64,000 bases of DNA, taken from CAZTAO01 sp964611645 (GTDB lineage: Bacteria; Armatimonadota; UBA5829). The DNA lies in assembly GCA_964611645.1 (NCBI GenBank), contig CAZTAO010000002.1:128315-192314 (forward strand). Direction: 5' to 3'. Below, in pieces: positions 26,367 through 35,555 of this stretch (position 1 is the first letter of the stretch; each line of letters starts with the position of its first letter). Made by a program: the position numbers and the translations under genes. Under the pieces are notes generated by a model. That model was not told where the DNA came from. It did no database searches and worked only from the letters and a program-made list of their open reading frames with translations.

Positions 26367-26915
26367 TCAGTAGTCAACCATCTTCCGAGCCGCAATGCCC
26401 TGTTCATAGGGGTGTTTGATGGCGCGCATTTCGGTGACGTAGTCGGCTGCTTCTATGATCTCAGGAGCGGCGTTTCTGCCTGTCAGGATTAATTCCACGT
26501 GTAACGGCTTGAGCTTGATGAGGTCCAGGACTCGCTGGAAGTTCACCAGCCCGCAGTGGACGGCGTTGTTGATCTCATCAAGGATCACTATGTCATATTC
26601 GCCGCCGGAGAGTGTCTGCTGGGCGAAGGCGAGCGCGGCTTCGACTGACTCCTGCCGCTGCGCGACCTTGGCTTTGGAGATGCTTTTGCTGCAGTCGACC
26701 GCAAACTGGCGGAGGGTGAACTGCTCCGGGGCGATCCTCTGGAAGTGGAACTCCCCTATCTCCGGGTAGCCCTTGATGAACTGCACCACGCATACCCTAG
26801 CGCCCCACCCTACTGCCCGCAGAGCCACGCCAAGCGCCGCAGTAGTCTTCCCCTTGCCGCTGCCGGTATAGACGTGCACCAGGCCTGGTTGTGTGTCTTT
26901 GTCCGATTCAGTCAT
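26367..26915 (-). CDS. cobO: Cob(I)yrinic acid a,c-diamide adenosyltransferase
   Basis: 182 residues. P-loop YTGSGKGKTTAALG (16-29) and the family blocks GARVCVVQFIKG, YDIVILDEINNAVHCGLV, LILTGRNAAPEIIEAADYVTEM and HPYEQGIAARKMVDY identify the CobA/CobO/BtuR type. It adds the adenosyl group to cobalt in corrinoids to give the coenzyme B12 form. No cobalamin riboswitch is visible upstream and no other cobalamin genes are near. Useful with the corrinoid-linked MttB-family protein at 37 kb, though that enzyme class uses methylcorrinoid proteins. Confidence 0.92.
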   Translation of the reverse strand: MTESDKDTQPGLVHVYTGSGKGKTTAALGVALRAVGWGARVCVVQFIKGYPEIGEFHFQRIAPEQFTLRQFAVDCSKSISKAKVAQRQESVEAALAFAQQTLSGGEYDIVILDEINNAVHCGLVNFQRVLDLIKLKPLHVELILTGRNAAPEIIEAADYVTEMRAIKHPYEQGIAARKMVDY

Positions 26916-27026
26916 GATGGCTCATGATAGCACAGGGCTTCCCAATCACGGAAGGACGAAGAGCACGAATGTCGAAATACATGATGGATCAGACAGGAGG
27001 ATAGTATGATCTGCATAGGTCAGGTT

Positions 27027-27071
27027 CACATCCCCCCTTCTGCGAAAGCCCCCTTCAAAAGGGGAATCGGG
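27027..27071. repeat. Dispersed repeat with CCCCCTTCAAAAGGGG core, copy 2
   Basis: Close to the copy at 7352-7398 (CACATCCCCC then a CCCCCTTCAAAAGGGG core). A 15-base near-copy TATgATCTGCATAGG flanks it at 27005 and again at 27128 (TATcATCTGCATAGG). No gene in the 26916-27152 gap. Confidence 0.55.
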
Positions 27072-27152
27072 CATGGCGCGTTCCCGCAGCATAGCGCAGG
27101 CGCGTCCGTTGTTGTATGATATAGAGTATCATCTGCATAGGGGGTTGTGGTC

Positions 27153-28208
27153 ATGAGCAAGTCCAAGTTTGGCGCGGCGGTGTTTGGGGCGGGATGGGTC
27201 AGCACTGAGCATATCGCGGCATATCAGCAGAACAAGCATTGTGAGATGGTGGCGGTCGGCAGCAGGAGCATCGAGAGCGCCAGAAGAGTCGTGGCGGAGT
27301 GCGGGCTGAGCTGCAAAGTCACCAGCAGCTTCTATGAGATCCTCAAGGATCCCGCGGTAGACATTATCTCCATAACTACCCCTAACGACAGCCACGTCGA
27401 GCTTGGCGTGCGCGCGTTGGAGGCGGGCAAGCACGTGGTGATGGAGAAGCCAATGGCGGTTAGCCAGAAGGAGTCGGACAGGCTGGTCGAGGCGGCAAAG
27501 AAGTCGTCGGCTAAGACCATAGTCAGCTTCGTCCTCCGATGGAACCCTCTCTTCAACATAATCCACGCCCAGCTTGCCGACGGCGCGGTTGGCAACATCT
27601 TCTATGCCGAGGTGGACTATGTTCACGCCATCGGGCCGTGGTATGGGCAATTCGGCTGGAACGCGAAGACGGCCGCCAGCGGGAGCGCCCTGATATCCGC
27701 CGGCTGCCATGCGGTCGATGCTATGATCTACTTCCTGGACGACCAGGTGGTGGAGGTCACATCCTACTCGACCAAGAGCAAGAAAGAGACATTCGCGCCG
27801 TACGAATATGACCCCACTTCCGTCACCATCTGCAAATTCAAGGGCGGCGCGGTAGGCAAGATCGCGACATCGCTTGAAGCAAATTGCCCCTACATCTTCA
27901 ACATAGTGCTGATGGGCGACAAGGGCACAATCCGGAATAACCAATACTACGGCGACAAGTGCCTGGGCACTTATGGCCACCCGGAGATCGGCCAGGGGCA
28001 GAGCAACTGGGTCACGTGGCCAACCGTCCTCCCGGACAGCGGCGACGTGAAGCACCACCCGTTCTTTGGCGAAATAGACCACTTAGTGGACTGCATTATG
28101 AACGACACTGAACCAATGCTTTCGATCCCGCGTTCAAAACATACACACGACATATGCTTCGCCGCGGATGTTTCAGCCAAGACCGGCAAACCTGTGCAGT
28201 TGGGGTAG
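27153..28208 (+). CDS. Gfo/Idh/MocA family NAD(P)-dependent oxidoreductase
   Basis: 351 residues. Rossmann entry FGAAVFGAGWVSTEHIAAY and the family signature GKHVVMEKPMA, followed by the C-terminal alpha/beta domain with AGCHAVDAMIYF (His of the active-site triad region). Oxidises or isomerises sugar-like substrates, often in breakdown of unusual or modified sugars. ATG has GGGGG nine bases upstream; cytoplasmic. Begins a plus-strand run with the sialidase-like gene 53 bases downstream, suggesting shared use of the released sugar. Exact substrate unknown. Confidence 0.85.
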   Translation: MSKSKFGAAVFGAGWVSTEHIAAYQQNKHCEMVAVGSRSIESARRVVAECGLSCKVTSSFYEILKDPAVDIISITTPNDSHVELGVRALEAGKHVVMEKPMAVSQKESDRLVEAAKKSSAKTIVSFVLRWNPLFNIIHAQLADGAVGNIFYAEVDYVHAIGPWYGQFGWNAKTAASGSALISAGCHAVDAMIYFLDDQVVEVTSYSTKSKKETFAPYEYDPTSVTICKFKGGAVGKIATSLEANCPYIFNIVLMGDKGTIRNNQYYGDKCLGTYGHPEIGQGQSNWVTWPTVLPDSGDVKHHPFFGEIDHLVDCIMNDTEPMLSIPRSKHTHDICFAADVSAKTGKPVQLG

Positions 28209-28261
28209 TTGGTTCAGATACCAGGGTTCCACTCGACTCACATAACAGAGAGGACAGGCAA

Positions 28262-29824
28262 ATGGCTAGTCTAGAGATCACTGACGCGACATCAGGCAAA
28301 TGGACATTCGTTGGAAGCGCGTGGCAGCAGGATGCCGAGGGCATCATTACAGCCCCGGCAGAGGCTTCGGATCAGGACCTCGCTTTCTACACTGCGGAGG
28401 CCTACCAGGATTTCGAAGCGGAATTCGATTTCCGCTGGGACTGCGTGTGGACCACTGCCGGGTTCATCCTCCGGGCGCAAGACGCGCGCCGCTATTACGT
28501 GGTGGATTTCCCCGTAGTCGGCCAGCAATACAGGGGCGAGCACTTCTGGGTGACTATCTCCCGGGTGGACGATCGTGGCTACCGGGAGGGGCTGGTGATG
28601 AAGATGGTATCGGGGGTTCACAGCCACCCCGAGGTCTGGCACAAGGCGCGTGTGCGGATTGCGGGCGACGAAATAAGCGTGTGGGTAGATGGCCGCCCTG
28701 CGGCCACCGTCTGTGACTCCACCTACTCCGGGCCCGGTTACGTCGGCCTGGCTACCTACAACGCAATCTCTGGGGCCAAAGCCAAGACAAGCTATCGCAG
28801 TTTGAATGTCAACGGAGCGCGCGCTGTTGCCGCTCCTTTCTCCGCCACTCCCGCCCCTGCTTCTCAATGGCATCTGGCACACCCGGATCACACCATGGGC
28901 TGTGGCAGGATAATCCGCGCGGCCAACGGAGACCTGCTGGCCTACGCAGGGAACAACCGGCTGGTCCGCTCATCTGACAACGCCAGAACCTGGGATGAAC
29001 AGCCTGTCCCTGAGACCCACGCAAGCGGGCTGCTCAGAAGCGGCCCCGATGGCACGGTTGAGATGTACAAGAACACATATCCCGAACTGCCTTCCACCAT
29101 CCTCAAGGCAGTCTCTTCTGATAACGGCGTCACGTGGTCGGGATTCCGGGAAGTGGGGACGATCGTGCTTGGGGACAAGTTTCCCTACTGCAACTTCGGC
29201 GCCAACACAATGCTGGAAACGCGCGATGGCGGCCTCCTGATCTGTGGAGTGGCTGCCGGCGGCTCGGAAGACACTCGCGCGGATGGTCGCTGGAACATGC
29301 GCTTTGCCGCACTCGACACTTTCAGTATCCGATCTGATGACGGGGGCGAGTCGTGGGCGGAACCGGTTCTTATGGACGGGCCACCTTACAACGAAGCCTA
29401 TATAATGACCATCAAGTGCGGATGCGAAACCTCGGTAGCCCAGTTATCTGATGGCTCACTTCTCTCCCTTAATCGGCCCATCGTGTCGCCGGTGATGTGG
29501 GAGACGCGCTCCTGCGATGGCGGTCGCACCTGGACCCCGATGTGCCGAGGCTCCTTCCCGATGTATGCCTCCTGCAGTTCAATGATCTGTACGGCTTCCG
29601 GTGCGGTGCTCATTGGCGGGCGCTTCCCGGCACTGGCGGTGCAGGTCAGCCGGGACAACGGGTTCACGTGGCAGTTCCACCAGATAGACACCTGCGCCTG
29701 GGCAAACGGCGCTATGTTCGAGATAGAACCGGATGTCGTGCTCTACATGTACGGCGGCCGCGAGGAGTTCCGCTACCAGGTCCTTAGGGTAACTCCAACA
29801 AGCATCGAACCTGTTCAGCTCTGA
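28262..29824 (+). CDS. Two-domain sialidase-like protein (LamG/DUF1080-type plus BNR propeller)
   Basis: 520 residues. Residues about 10-180 are a concanavalin-like fold (GWKWTF-type start SGKWTFVGSAW, then AEFDFRWDCVWTTAGFILRAQ and WHKARVRIAGDEISVWVDGRPA). About 200-520 form a BNR/sialidase propeller with Asp-box-like motifs SSDNARTW, SSDNGVTW, SDDGGESW, SCDGGRTW and SRDNGFTW. No signal peptide, so the protein is likely cytoplasmic unless exported by another route. Start has GAGAGG eight bases upstream, in a chain after the Gfo/Idh/MocA gene. A sugar-binding or sialidase-like exo-hydrolase is plausible; catalytic Tyr/Glu pair cannot be assigned by eye. Confidence 0.75.
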   Translation: MASLEITDATSGKWTFVGSAWQQDAEGIITAPAEASDQDLAFYTAEAYQDFEAEFDFRWDCVWTTAGFILRAQDARRYYVVDFPVVGQQYRGEHFWVTISRVDDRGYREGLVMKMVSGVHSHPEVWHKARVRIAGDEISVWVDGRPAATVCDSTYSGPGYVGLATYNAISGAKAKTSYRSLNVNGARAVAAPFSATPAPASQWHLAHPDHTMGCGRIIRAANGDLLAYAGNNRLVRSSDNARTWDEQPVPETHASGLLRSGPDGTVEMYKNTYPELPSTILKAVSSDNGVTWSGFREVGTIVLGDKFPYCNFGANTMLETRDGGLLICGVAAGGSEDTRADGRWNMRFAALDTFSIRSDDGGESWAEPVLMDGPPYNEAYIMTIKCGCETSVAQLSDGSLLSLNRPIVSPVMWETRSCDGGRTWTPMCRGSFPMYASCSSMICTASGAVLIGGRFPALAVQVSRDNGFTWQFHQIDTCAWANGAMFEIEPDVVLYMYGGREEFRYQVLRVTPTSIEPVQL

Positions 29825-29856
29825 TAACGTCCAAGAACCGATGGAGAGTGACAGTT

Positions 29857-32472
29857 TTGCCAGATGTAATTCGTAGATGGGCGAGGGCCGGCATTGTGTT
29901 CGCGATGCTGGCTATCGCTGGTTCTTGCTTGCAGGCAGCGGAGTTGAGTGTGTTCAGCAGAGGCGGCAGACCTCTCAGTATTGTTATCTCCGCCGCCGCC
30001 ACTAACGCCGAGAAGGACGCAGCGGCGGAGCTAAAGACATTTCTCGACAAGGCCTCCGGCGCAAGCTTTGAGGTAGTTGCCGAAGACAAGTCAGACTCTG
30101 GCTTGTTCGTTGGCCGAACGAAGCTGGCCGCGCGATGGGGTCTGCCCGCCAAAGACCCCATAGACGAAAGCTTCGACATACGCGTGAAGTCGGCAGAGAA
30201 GCGGGCGGTGATTGTTGGGCAGATCGACATGTCCACCAAGTTCGCTGTGTACAACTTCCTGGACCGCTTCGCGGGCGTGCGATGGTTCCTGCCGGGTGAC
30301 CTGTTCCAGATAGTGCCAAAACGGGATCGGCTGGTGATCAAGGACTGCAACATCCACGAGTCGCCGGCGCTGAGCGGACGGACGTTCGGTTACTCCCTGG
30401 AAGCGGAGATGTATCCCAAGGACCAGGACCCGCAGTTCGGGACACCTGTGGTGGACTATTCCGACCCGAAAGGGGTGAGGGTGGTTACCTCGCGGCGTGG
30501 CGGGTATGCCTCGCGATGGGCTTTCCGTAACCTGCTTTCCGTGGATGGGCGGCTTAGCGGCTCTTTCCAGGGCCACAACTTCATCCGCATCCTCAACTAC
30601 GGGTCCTACTTCAAGGATCACCCTGAATACTACCCGCCGAGATACAGCGCTCCCGGCGCGTCCCCACCAGGTGGCTATGGCTGGCAGCCTTGCACCTCCG
30701 ACCCGGGCGTGCTGCAGCTCACCCTCGACTGGGGCCGCGACTTCTTCAAGCGCAACCCCGAGCACTGGGCGTGGTTCTCGCTGGGCATCAACGACAGCGG
30801 GGGCTGGTGCGAGTGCGAGAGGTGCAAAGCGCTGGATGTGCCGCGCGGCCAGTTCCGGGGGGACACCATAGTCACGGACCGCTACCTCAAGTTCGTAAAA
30901 CAGGTTGCGGAGGTTATGCTCAAGGAGTTCCCGGACCGCAAGATCGGCCTGATAGCATACAATACTGTAGTCCTGCCGCCTCTGACTATAGATAAGCTGC
31001 CGCCGAATGTGAATGTAGTCATCACACGCGACTCATTCCAATACCACGATCCTGCCTACCTTGCACAGGATCTGGAGGTCGACAAACGGTGGCTGGAGGT
31101 AACCAACGGCAACCTCTACCGCTACGACTACTACAGCCTGGGCTGGATGGTTCCGCGCTACTTCCCGCACCGGATGGCGGAAGACATCCGCCGAATGCGC
31201 GATATGGGAATCAAGGGAGTCTTCTCAGAAGATGTCCCGCTTTGGCCGACCGTGGGGCCGTCATACTACGCTGCCACTAAGCTATGGTGGAACCCCGACC
31301 TCAACGTGGACAAGCTCATCAAAGAGTTCAACGCTACTCTGTTCGGCCCCGCCGCGCGGCCTATGAGTCGGTTCTGGGAGCGTCACGAGAATGTCTGGCT
31401 CAAGAAGCGGCCGGGTAAGTGGTTCGAGGGGCTGGGGAATATGACAACCCAGTCAAGCATGTTCAGCCCGCAAGACCTGGCCTACCTCGACCAGCAGCTA
31501 AAAGATGCCCACAAGCTAGCTGGATCGAACCAACTGATCCAGAAACGTATCCAGTTCTTCGAGGGCGGGTGGAGGCTGGCTGAGCACTATATCCGGGAGT
31601 ACCACCTGATCAAAGAGTTGCAGGCCGCGAAGTCGCCGGAAGCTGCGTCCGACCTGGCGAAGAGCCTGCTTGCGGCGGTCCAGGCGCGGCACGACTATTG
31701 GGCGAAGTATCGTGAGGAACCCAGGTTTCCCGGCCAGGGCGGGCCGTGCGAAGACTACCGGATGGTGATTGAGACCCTGCATCACCTGGACGAGTGGGAG
31801 CAGAGCCACCAATCCACCCTCGCTCTGGCTGCGGCCAGAATCGCGTCGCAATCGCCCGAGGCATACCAGCAGCTTCTGGCCTACTACAAGGCCGACAACG
31901 CCGACCCGAAGTTCGTTGTATCGATCCAGAGCGCGGAAGCGCTGGCTCGCGCCAAGGGAATGCCCAACCTTGTCAGGAATCCGGGGTTTGAACTCGGCGA
32001 TGGCAACCAGCACCCCGGCGGTATCGATTGGATCACCACGGGCGCGCCGCAGCACTGGGCGCAGTGGAAGCACATCACCGGCAGTTTCTCGTTCGACAAC
32101 GGCATCGCCCGCATCCACAGCACCAACAATGGCGTCTGGATTCAGACATTCCCCGTAACCCCCGGCGAGCTGATAGTGGGTTCGGTGGAGTATCGGCTTC
32201 GAGCGGATCAGCCGGCGAAGGCTACGCTGCGGATTGCGTGGAAAGACCAGACCGGCGCGTGGCTGGGCAGCTACACCACCGATGGTTTCAACGCCGACTC
32301 CCTGGGCAGGGCGGATGACTGGCAGGAGGCATTCTGCCGTCACGTGGTCCCCGCAGGCGCCGCGACGGCGGTATTCGAGTTCGGCGCGGAGAACCTGGAT
32401 TCGGGCACAGTGGTGGAGTTTCGGAATCCCACGTTTCGGAAGATAGCCGACGAGGCTGAGAGGAAGCCGTGA
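29857..32472 (+). CDS. Secreted DUF4838 glycosidase-like protein with C-terminal carbohydrate-binding-like domain
   Basis: 871 residues from a TTG with GGAGAG eight bases upstream; a GTG at 29848 is the alternative. Signal peptide IVFAMLAIAGSCLQAAEL. N-terminal domain (about 30-160) resembles the alpha-glucuronidase/GH20b-type domain (AEKDAAAELKTFLDKASG, LFVGRTKLA, VYNFLDRFAGVRWFLPGDL). The DUF4838 core (about 165-610) has NDSGGWCECERCKAL, a C-x-C-x2-C site probably binding metal, and DRYLKFVKQVAEVM. The C-terminal about 700-871 is a beta-sandwich (LVRNPGFELGDGN start, typical carbohydrate-binding). Likely cleaves or binds uronic or amino-sugar polymers outside the cell; activity inferred from domain layout. 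Confidence 0.8.
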   Translation: MPDVIRRWARAGIVFAMLAIAGSCLQAAELSVFSRGGRPLSIVISAAATNAEKDAAAELKTFLDKASGASFEVVAEDKSDSGLFVGRTKLAARWGLPAKDPIDESFDIRVKSAEKRAVIVGQIDMSTKFAVYNFLDRFAGVRWFLPGDLFQIVPKRDRLVIKDCNIHESPALSGRTFGYSLEAEMYPKDQDPQFGTPVVDYSDPKGVRVVTSRRGGYASRWAFRNLLSVDGRLSGSFQGHNFIRILNYGSYFKDHPEYYPPRYSAPGASPPGGYGWQPCTSDPGVLQLTLDWGRDFFKRNPEHWAWFSLGINDSGGWCECERCKALDVPRGQFRGDTIVTDRYLKFVKQVAEVMLKEFPDRKIGLIAYNTVVLPPLTIDKLPPNVNVVITRDSFQYHDPAYLAQDLEVDKRWLEVTNGNLYRYDYYSLGWMVPRYFPHRMAEDIRRMRDMGIKGVFSEDVPLWPTVGPSYYAATKLWWNPDLNVDKLIKEFNATLFGPAARPMSRFWERHENVWLKKRPGKWFEGLGNMTTQSSMFSPQDLAYLDQQLKDAHKLAGSNQLIQKRIQFFEGGWRLAEHYIREYHLIKELQAAKSPEAASDLAKSLLAAVQARHDYWAKYREEPRFPGQGGPCEDYRMVIETLHHLDEWEQSHQSTLALAAARIASQSPEAYQQLLAYYKADNADPKFVVSIQSAEALARAKGMPNLVRNPGFELGDGNQHPGGIDWITTGAPQHWAQWKHITGSFSFDNGIARIHSTNNGVWIQTFPVTPGELIVGSVEYRLRADQPAKATLRIAWKDQTGAWLGSYTTDGFNADSLGRADDWQEAFCRHVVPAGAATAVFEFGAENLDSGTVVEFRNPTFRKIADEAERKP

Positions 32473-32563
32473 TCCTGCCGCAGACGTTTGACACGGTTAG
32501 CCTAAAGGGCTTATCTTAGTTCGGGAACATCGCGCGGTGTGTCTGCTAAGGGCGTTCGAGTAT

Positions 32564-32658
32564 CTGTTCGTTTCGACTCCGCTCAACGAACGGTGAATCG
32601 TGGATGAACGATGAACGTCACGGACGGTGAACCGCTGATTGAGCGGAGTCGAAATCAG
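32564..32658. repeat. Constant-loop hairpins, inverted pair
   Basis: Copy at 32566-32591: arms GTTCGTT/AACGAAC around TCGACTCCGCTC. Copy at 32635-32658 in the opposite orientation: arms CTGATT/AATCAG around GAGCGGAGTCGA. The two loops are complementary to each other, so a larger hairpin is also possible. Between them are GAAC/GATGAACG-type words. This fills the gap between the two DUF4838 genes. Confidence 0.75.
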
Positions 32659-32692
32659 CTTAGCGGGCACGCCGTGATAATCGGAGGAAGAC

Positions 32693-34651
32693 ATGGGTTG
32701 TTGTGATGGGAGTATCAAGTTCATCGGCTCGAGTCCGGTGGTGGAGTTTGCGGCGCTGGAGTTGGCGAAGCATTTGGAGAAGACCTGCGGAAGGGCTATC
32801 TCTATCAAGAAGGCAGACACTTACGATTCGGGGGACATTTGTTCGCTGTGGGTTGGTCTGTCAGACGACATCGGCGGGCTGAATATGCCCAAGGTGGCCG
32901 ATCCCGAGTGGGACGATGCGGTCTATGTTGAGACCAGCGGCCTCAGCGGAGTCATCGCTGGTAACAACCCTCGCAGCACCCTGCAGGCTGTCTATCGATA
33001 CCTGAGAGAGCTTGGGTGGCGGTGGGTACGTCCCAGCGAGGATGGTGAGAGGGTCCCGAAGATCGAGTGCCTGAGCGCGCGCAGCGTGTGCGTGGCAGAG
33101 GCGGCTTCCAGCAGGCATCGCGGCATCTGCATCGAGGGGTCGGTCAGCTATGAGAACCTCAAAGACACCATCGACTGGATGCCCAAGGTCGGCTTCAACA
33201 GCTACTTCACCCAGTTCCGCGAGTCGTTCACGTTCTTCGACAGATGGTATTCGCATGAGAATAACCCCGCAATGCTGCCGGAGAAGTTCACGGTGGAGGA
33301 TGCGCGGCGGTTCCTGGATATGGCTACCGACGAAATGAAGCTTCGCGGCCTGATCTACCACGCGGTCGGCCACGGCTGGACCTGCGAGCCTATCGGCGTA
33401 CCGGGGCTGGGCTGGGAGAAGATGACCGAGGCAATCCCGGACGAGACCAGGGAAATGCTCGCGATGGTCGACGGCAAACGCGACTTTTTCGGCGGAGTCG
33501 CCCTCAACACCAACCTCTGCACCGGCAACCCCAAGGTGCGGCAGTTGATGGTGGATGACATCGTGAAGTACCTGACAGAGCATCCCAAGGTCGACGTGCT
33601 GCACTTCTGGCTGGCGGACGGCGTCAACAATACCTGCGAGTGCGACCTCTGCAAAGACACCAGCCCTGCCGATTTCTACGTGATGATGCTTAACGACCTT
33701 GATTCCAAGCTCACCAGGGCCGGCATCGACGCCAAGGTGGTCTTCCTGATCTACCTCGACCTGATGTGGCCACCGGAGAAGGAGAAGATTGCGAACCCCG
33801 ACCGCTTCAAGCTCATGTTTGCGCCGATCTCGCGAACCTGGAGCGTGCCGTTCGACCCATATCACCCAATCCCGGCGCCCAAGCCGTTTGTTCGCAACAA
33901 ACTCGCATTGCCCAGCGATGTGCAGGAGAACCTGTCGTTCCTGCGGGAGTGGGAGAAGCTGGCCAAGTTCGACACCTTCGACTTCGACTACCACCTTATG
34001 TGGGCGCACGTGAAAGACCCCGGCTACTGCGACATCGCCGCCGTTCTGCACCGCGACGCGCAGGTGCTGGGTGATATCGGCCTCGACGGCTTCATGAGTT
34101 GCCAGGTGCAGAGGTGCTGGCTGCCCAGCGGCCTGCCGATGATTGCCCTTGGCAGGACTCTGTGGGACAAGACTCTCACGATGGATGAGATAGAGTCCGA
34201 CTACTTCTCATCCGCATTCGGCGAGGACGGGGACAAGGCTCGGGCCTATCTCCACGCCCTGAGCGATCTCTTCGATCTCAAGAACCTGGCCCTGCCGTCC
34301 GAGACTGTACTCCTCAATGCCAAGTCAGGCCTGACCGCATCTGCCGCAGTGAAGCTCTCGGGAATTGCGTCGTTCATCGACAGCTACCGGGCGGTGATGG
34401 AGCGCAACCTCTGTCACCCCGATCCGTGCGTGAGGGCTTCGTGGGAGTATCTCAAGGAGCATGCGGACATAGCTTCGCTGCTGGCGAGGGCGTTCGGGCT
34501 GAAGGCGCGAGGTTTCAACGGGCCCGCGAAGGCGATGTATGATGAGTGCGTTGCCCTTGCCCGGACCAAAGAGATGAAACTTCAGAAGGTTTTCGACGTC
34601 TGGATATTCCAGATAGTGTTTGATGGGGTGTTCCAGGTTGCCGAGGCATAG
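32693..34651 (+). CDS. DUF4838 protein without signal peptide
   Basis: 652 residues. N-terminal GH20b-like domain (VEFAALELAKHLEKTCGRA, IAGNNPRSTLQAVYRYLRELGWRWVRP) and DUF4838 core with GVNNTCECDLCKD, the same C-x-C-x2-C site as the upstream homologue. No signal peptide: it would act inside the cell on imported oligosaccharides, unlike the upstream paralogue. GGAGG lies 5 bases before the ATG. The end overlaps the next gene by 29 bases. Enzymatic reaction unknown. Confidence 0.78.
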   Translation: MGCCDGSIKFIGSSPVVEFAALELAKHLEKTCGRAISIKKADTYDSGDICSLWVGLSDDIGGLNMPKVADPEWDDAVYVETSGLSGVIAGNNPRSTLQAVYRYLRELGWRWVRPSEDGERVPKIECLSARSVCVAEAASSRHRGICIEGSVSYENLKDTIDWMPKVGFNSYFTQFRESFTFFDRWYSHENNPAMLPEKFTVEDARRFLDMATDEMKLRGLIYHAVGHGWTCEPIGVPGLGWEKMTEAIPDETREMLAMVDGKRDFFGGVALNTNLCTGNPKVRQLMVDDIVKYLTEHPKVDVLHFWLADGVNNTCECDLCKDTSPADFYVMMLNDLDSKLTRAGIDAKVVFLIYLDLMWPPEKEKIANPDRFKLMFAPISRTWSVPFDPYHPIPAPKPFVRNKLALPSDVQENLSFLREWEKLAKFDTFDFDYHLMWAHVKDPGYCDIAAVLHRDAQVLGDIGLDGFMSCQVQRCWLPSGLPMIALGRTLWDKTLTMDEIESDYFSSAFGEDGDKARAYLHALSDLFDLKNLALPSETVLLNAKSGLTASAAVKLSGIASFIDSYRAVMERNLCHPDPCVRASWEYLKEHADIASLLARAFGLKARGFNGPAKAMYDECVALARTKEMKLQKVFDVWIFQIVFDGVFQVAEA

Positions 34652-35513
34652 CAAACGGGTAGTCTTGTGGCCGGCGCTCATCATGTTGTGTTTGTTGAGC
34701 GCCGGTGTATTGGCGGGGTCAGATATTGTATCGAAGTCGTACGCGTGGCGGGACTTCGACGGCAATAAGCGCAGCCTCACCTTCGACATCCCTAGATCTG
34801 AGATCACTGCATCCGAGAAGGAGTTCGGGGCTGACCCGGGTGATGTCGGCTCTAGAGTGATCAAGTATACCGCAGTCTACCGATACACCTCCAAAGACGC
34901 CAAAAACCCGAAGAGGATGGCGGAGATCAAACGCAAGGCGCGGGCCGACCTGGAGAAGCAGAAGGCCAAAGAGCGAAAGGTATATGAGGCCCGGGTTAGA
35001 AGCAGGGGCTTTGCATTTGATGATGAAAAGACCATGTCGGTGGACATCTCTGCGGTGCTAAGAATGAACCAGTCGCGGATGGCTGTGTATGTGCGGCAAT
35101 TCGCAGAAACGGTTGGCGATGACGCCGACATCGTGCGGGCGGCGCTGGCGTTTGTTCAGAGAATGCCCTACAAGACTCCACCGGATAACCGCGCAGGCCG
35201 CTACATCGCCGGGTTCCTTCCACCACTGGAGACTCTGGCCGCAGGCTACGGGGACTGCGACACCAAGTCAGCGCTGTTTGCCGCGCTGGCTGGCTCAAAC
35301 TCCGGGCCGGAGATCATCCTGCTCAAAGGCCCTGACCACATGCTGGCGGCGGTGGAATGGGACGAAGAGACGCCGGGATGCGTGATCAAAGCCTTCGGTA
35401 AGCAGTTCCTGGTGTGCGAATGCTCCAAGGAGACATGGCTACCAGGCGAGGTTTCCAAAAGCACACAGCAGCAGATTATGGATGGCAAGTTTAAGGCGGT
35501 GAGGCTGAAGTAG
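34623..35513 (+). CDS. Exported transglutaminase-like cysteine protease-fold protein
   Basis: 296 residues. Hydrophobic signal (VVLWPALIMLCLLSAGVLAGS), a charged helical region (about 90-120), then a transglutaminase-like core: GYGDCDTKSALFAALA with catalytic Cys and LLKGPDHMLAAVEW with catalytic His. Such domains act as proteases, amidases or cross-linkers in the envelope. The start lies within the upstream DUF4838 gene; ATG at 34623 is assumed, with a TTG three bases earlier and another at 34638 as options and no strong ribosome site for any. Function in the glycan cluster is unknown. Confidence 0.7.
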   Translation: MGCSRLPRHSKRVVLWPALIMLCLLSAGVLAGSDIVSKSYAWRDFDGNKRSLTFDIPRSEITASEKEFGADPGDVGSRVIKYTAVYRYTSKDAKNPKRMAEIKRKARADLEKQKAKERKVYEARVRSRGFAFDDEKTMSVDISAVLRMNQSRMAVYVRQFAETVGDDADIVRAALAFVQRMPYKTPPDNRAGRYIAGFLPPLETLAAGYGDCDTKSALFAALAGSNSGPEIILLKGPDHMLAAVEWDEETPGCVIKAFGKQFLVCECSKETWLPGEVSKSTQQQIMDGKFKAVRLK

Positions 35514-35555
35514 AGGAGATACCAGCGGAAGGTGTCTGGGCCGAGGAGGAGACCG

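Noticed and set aside
26916..27152. Cobalamin riboswitch before cobO
   Set aside because: The B12 box and neighbouring conserved words are not seen on the minus strand.
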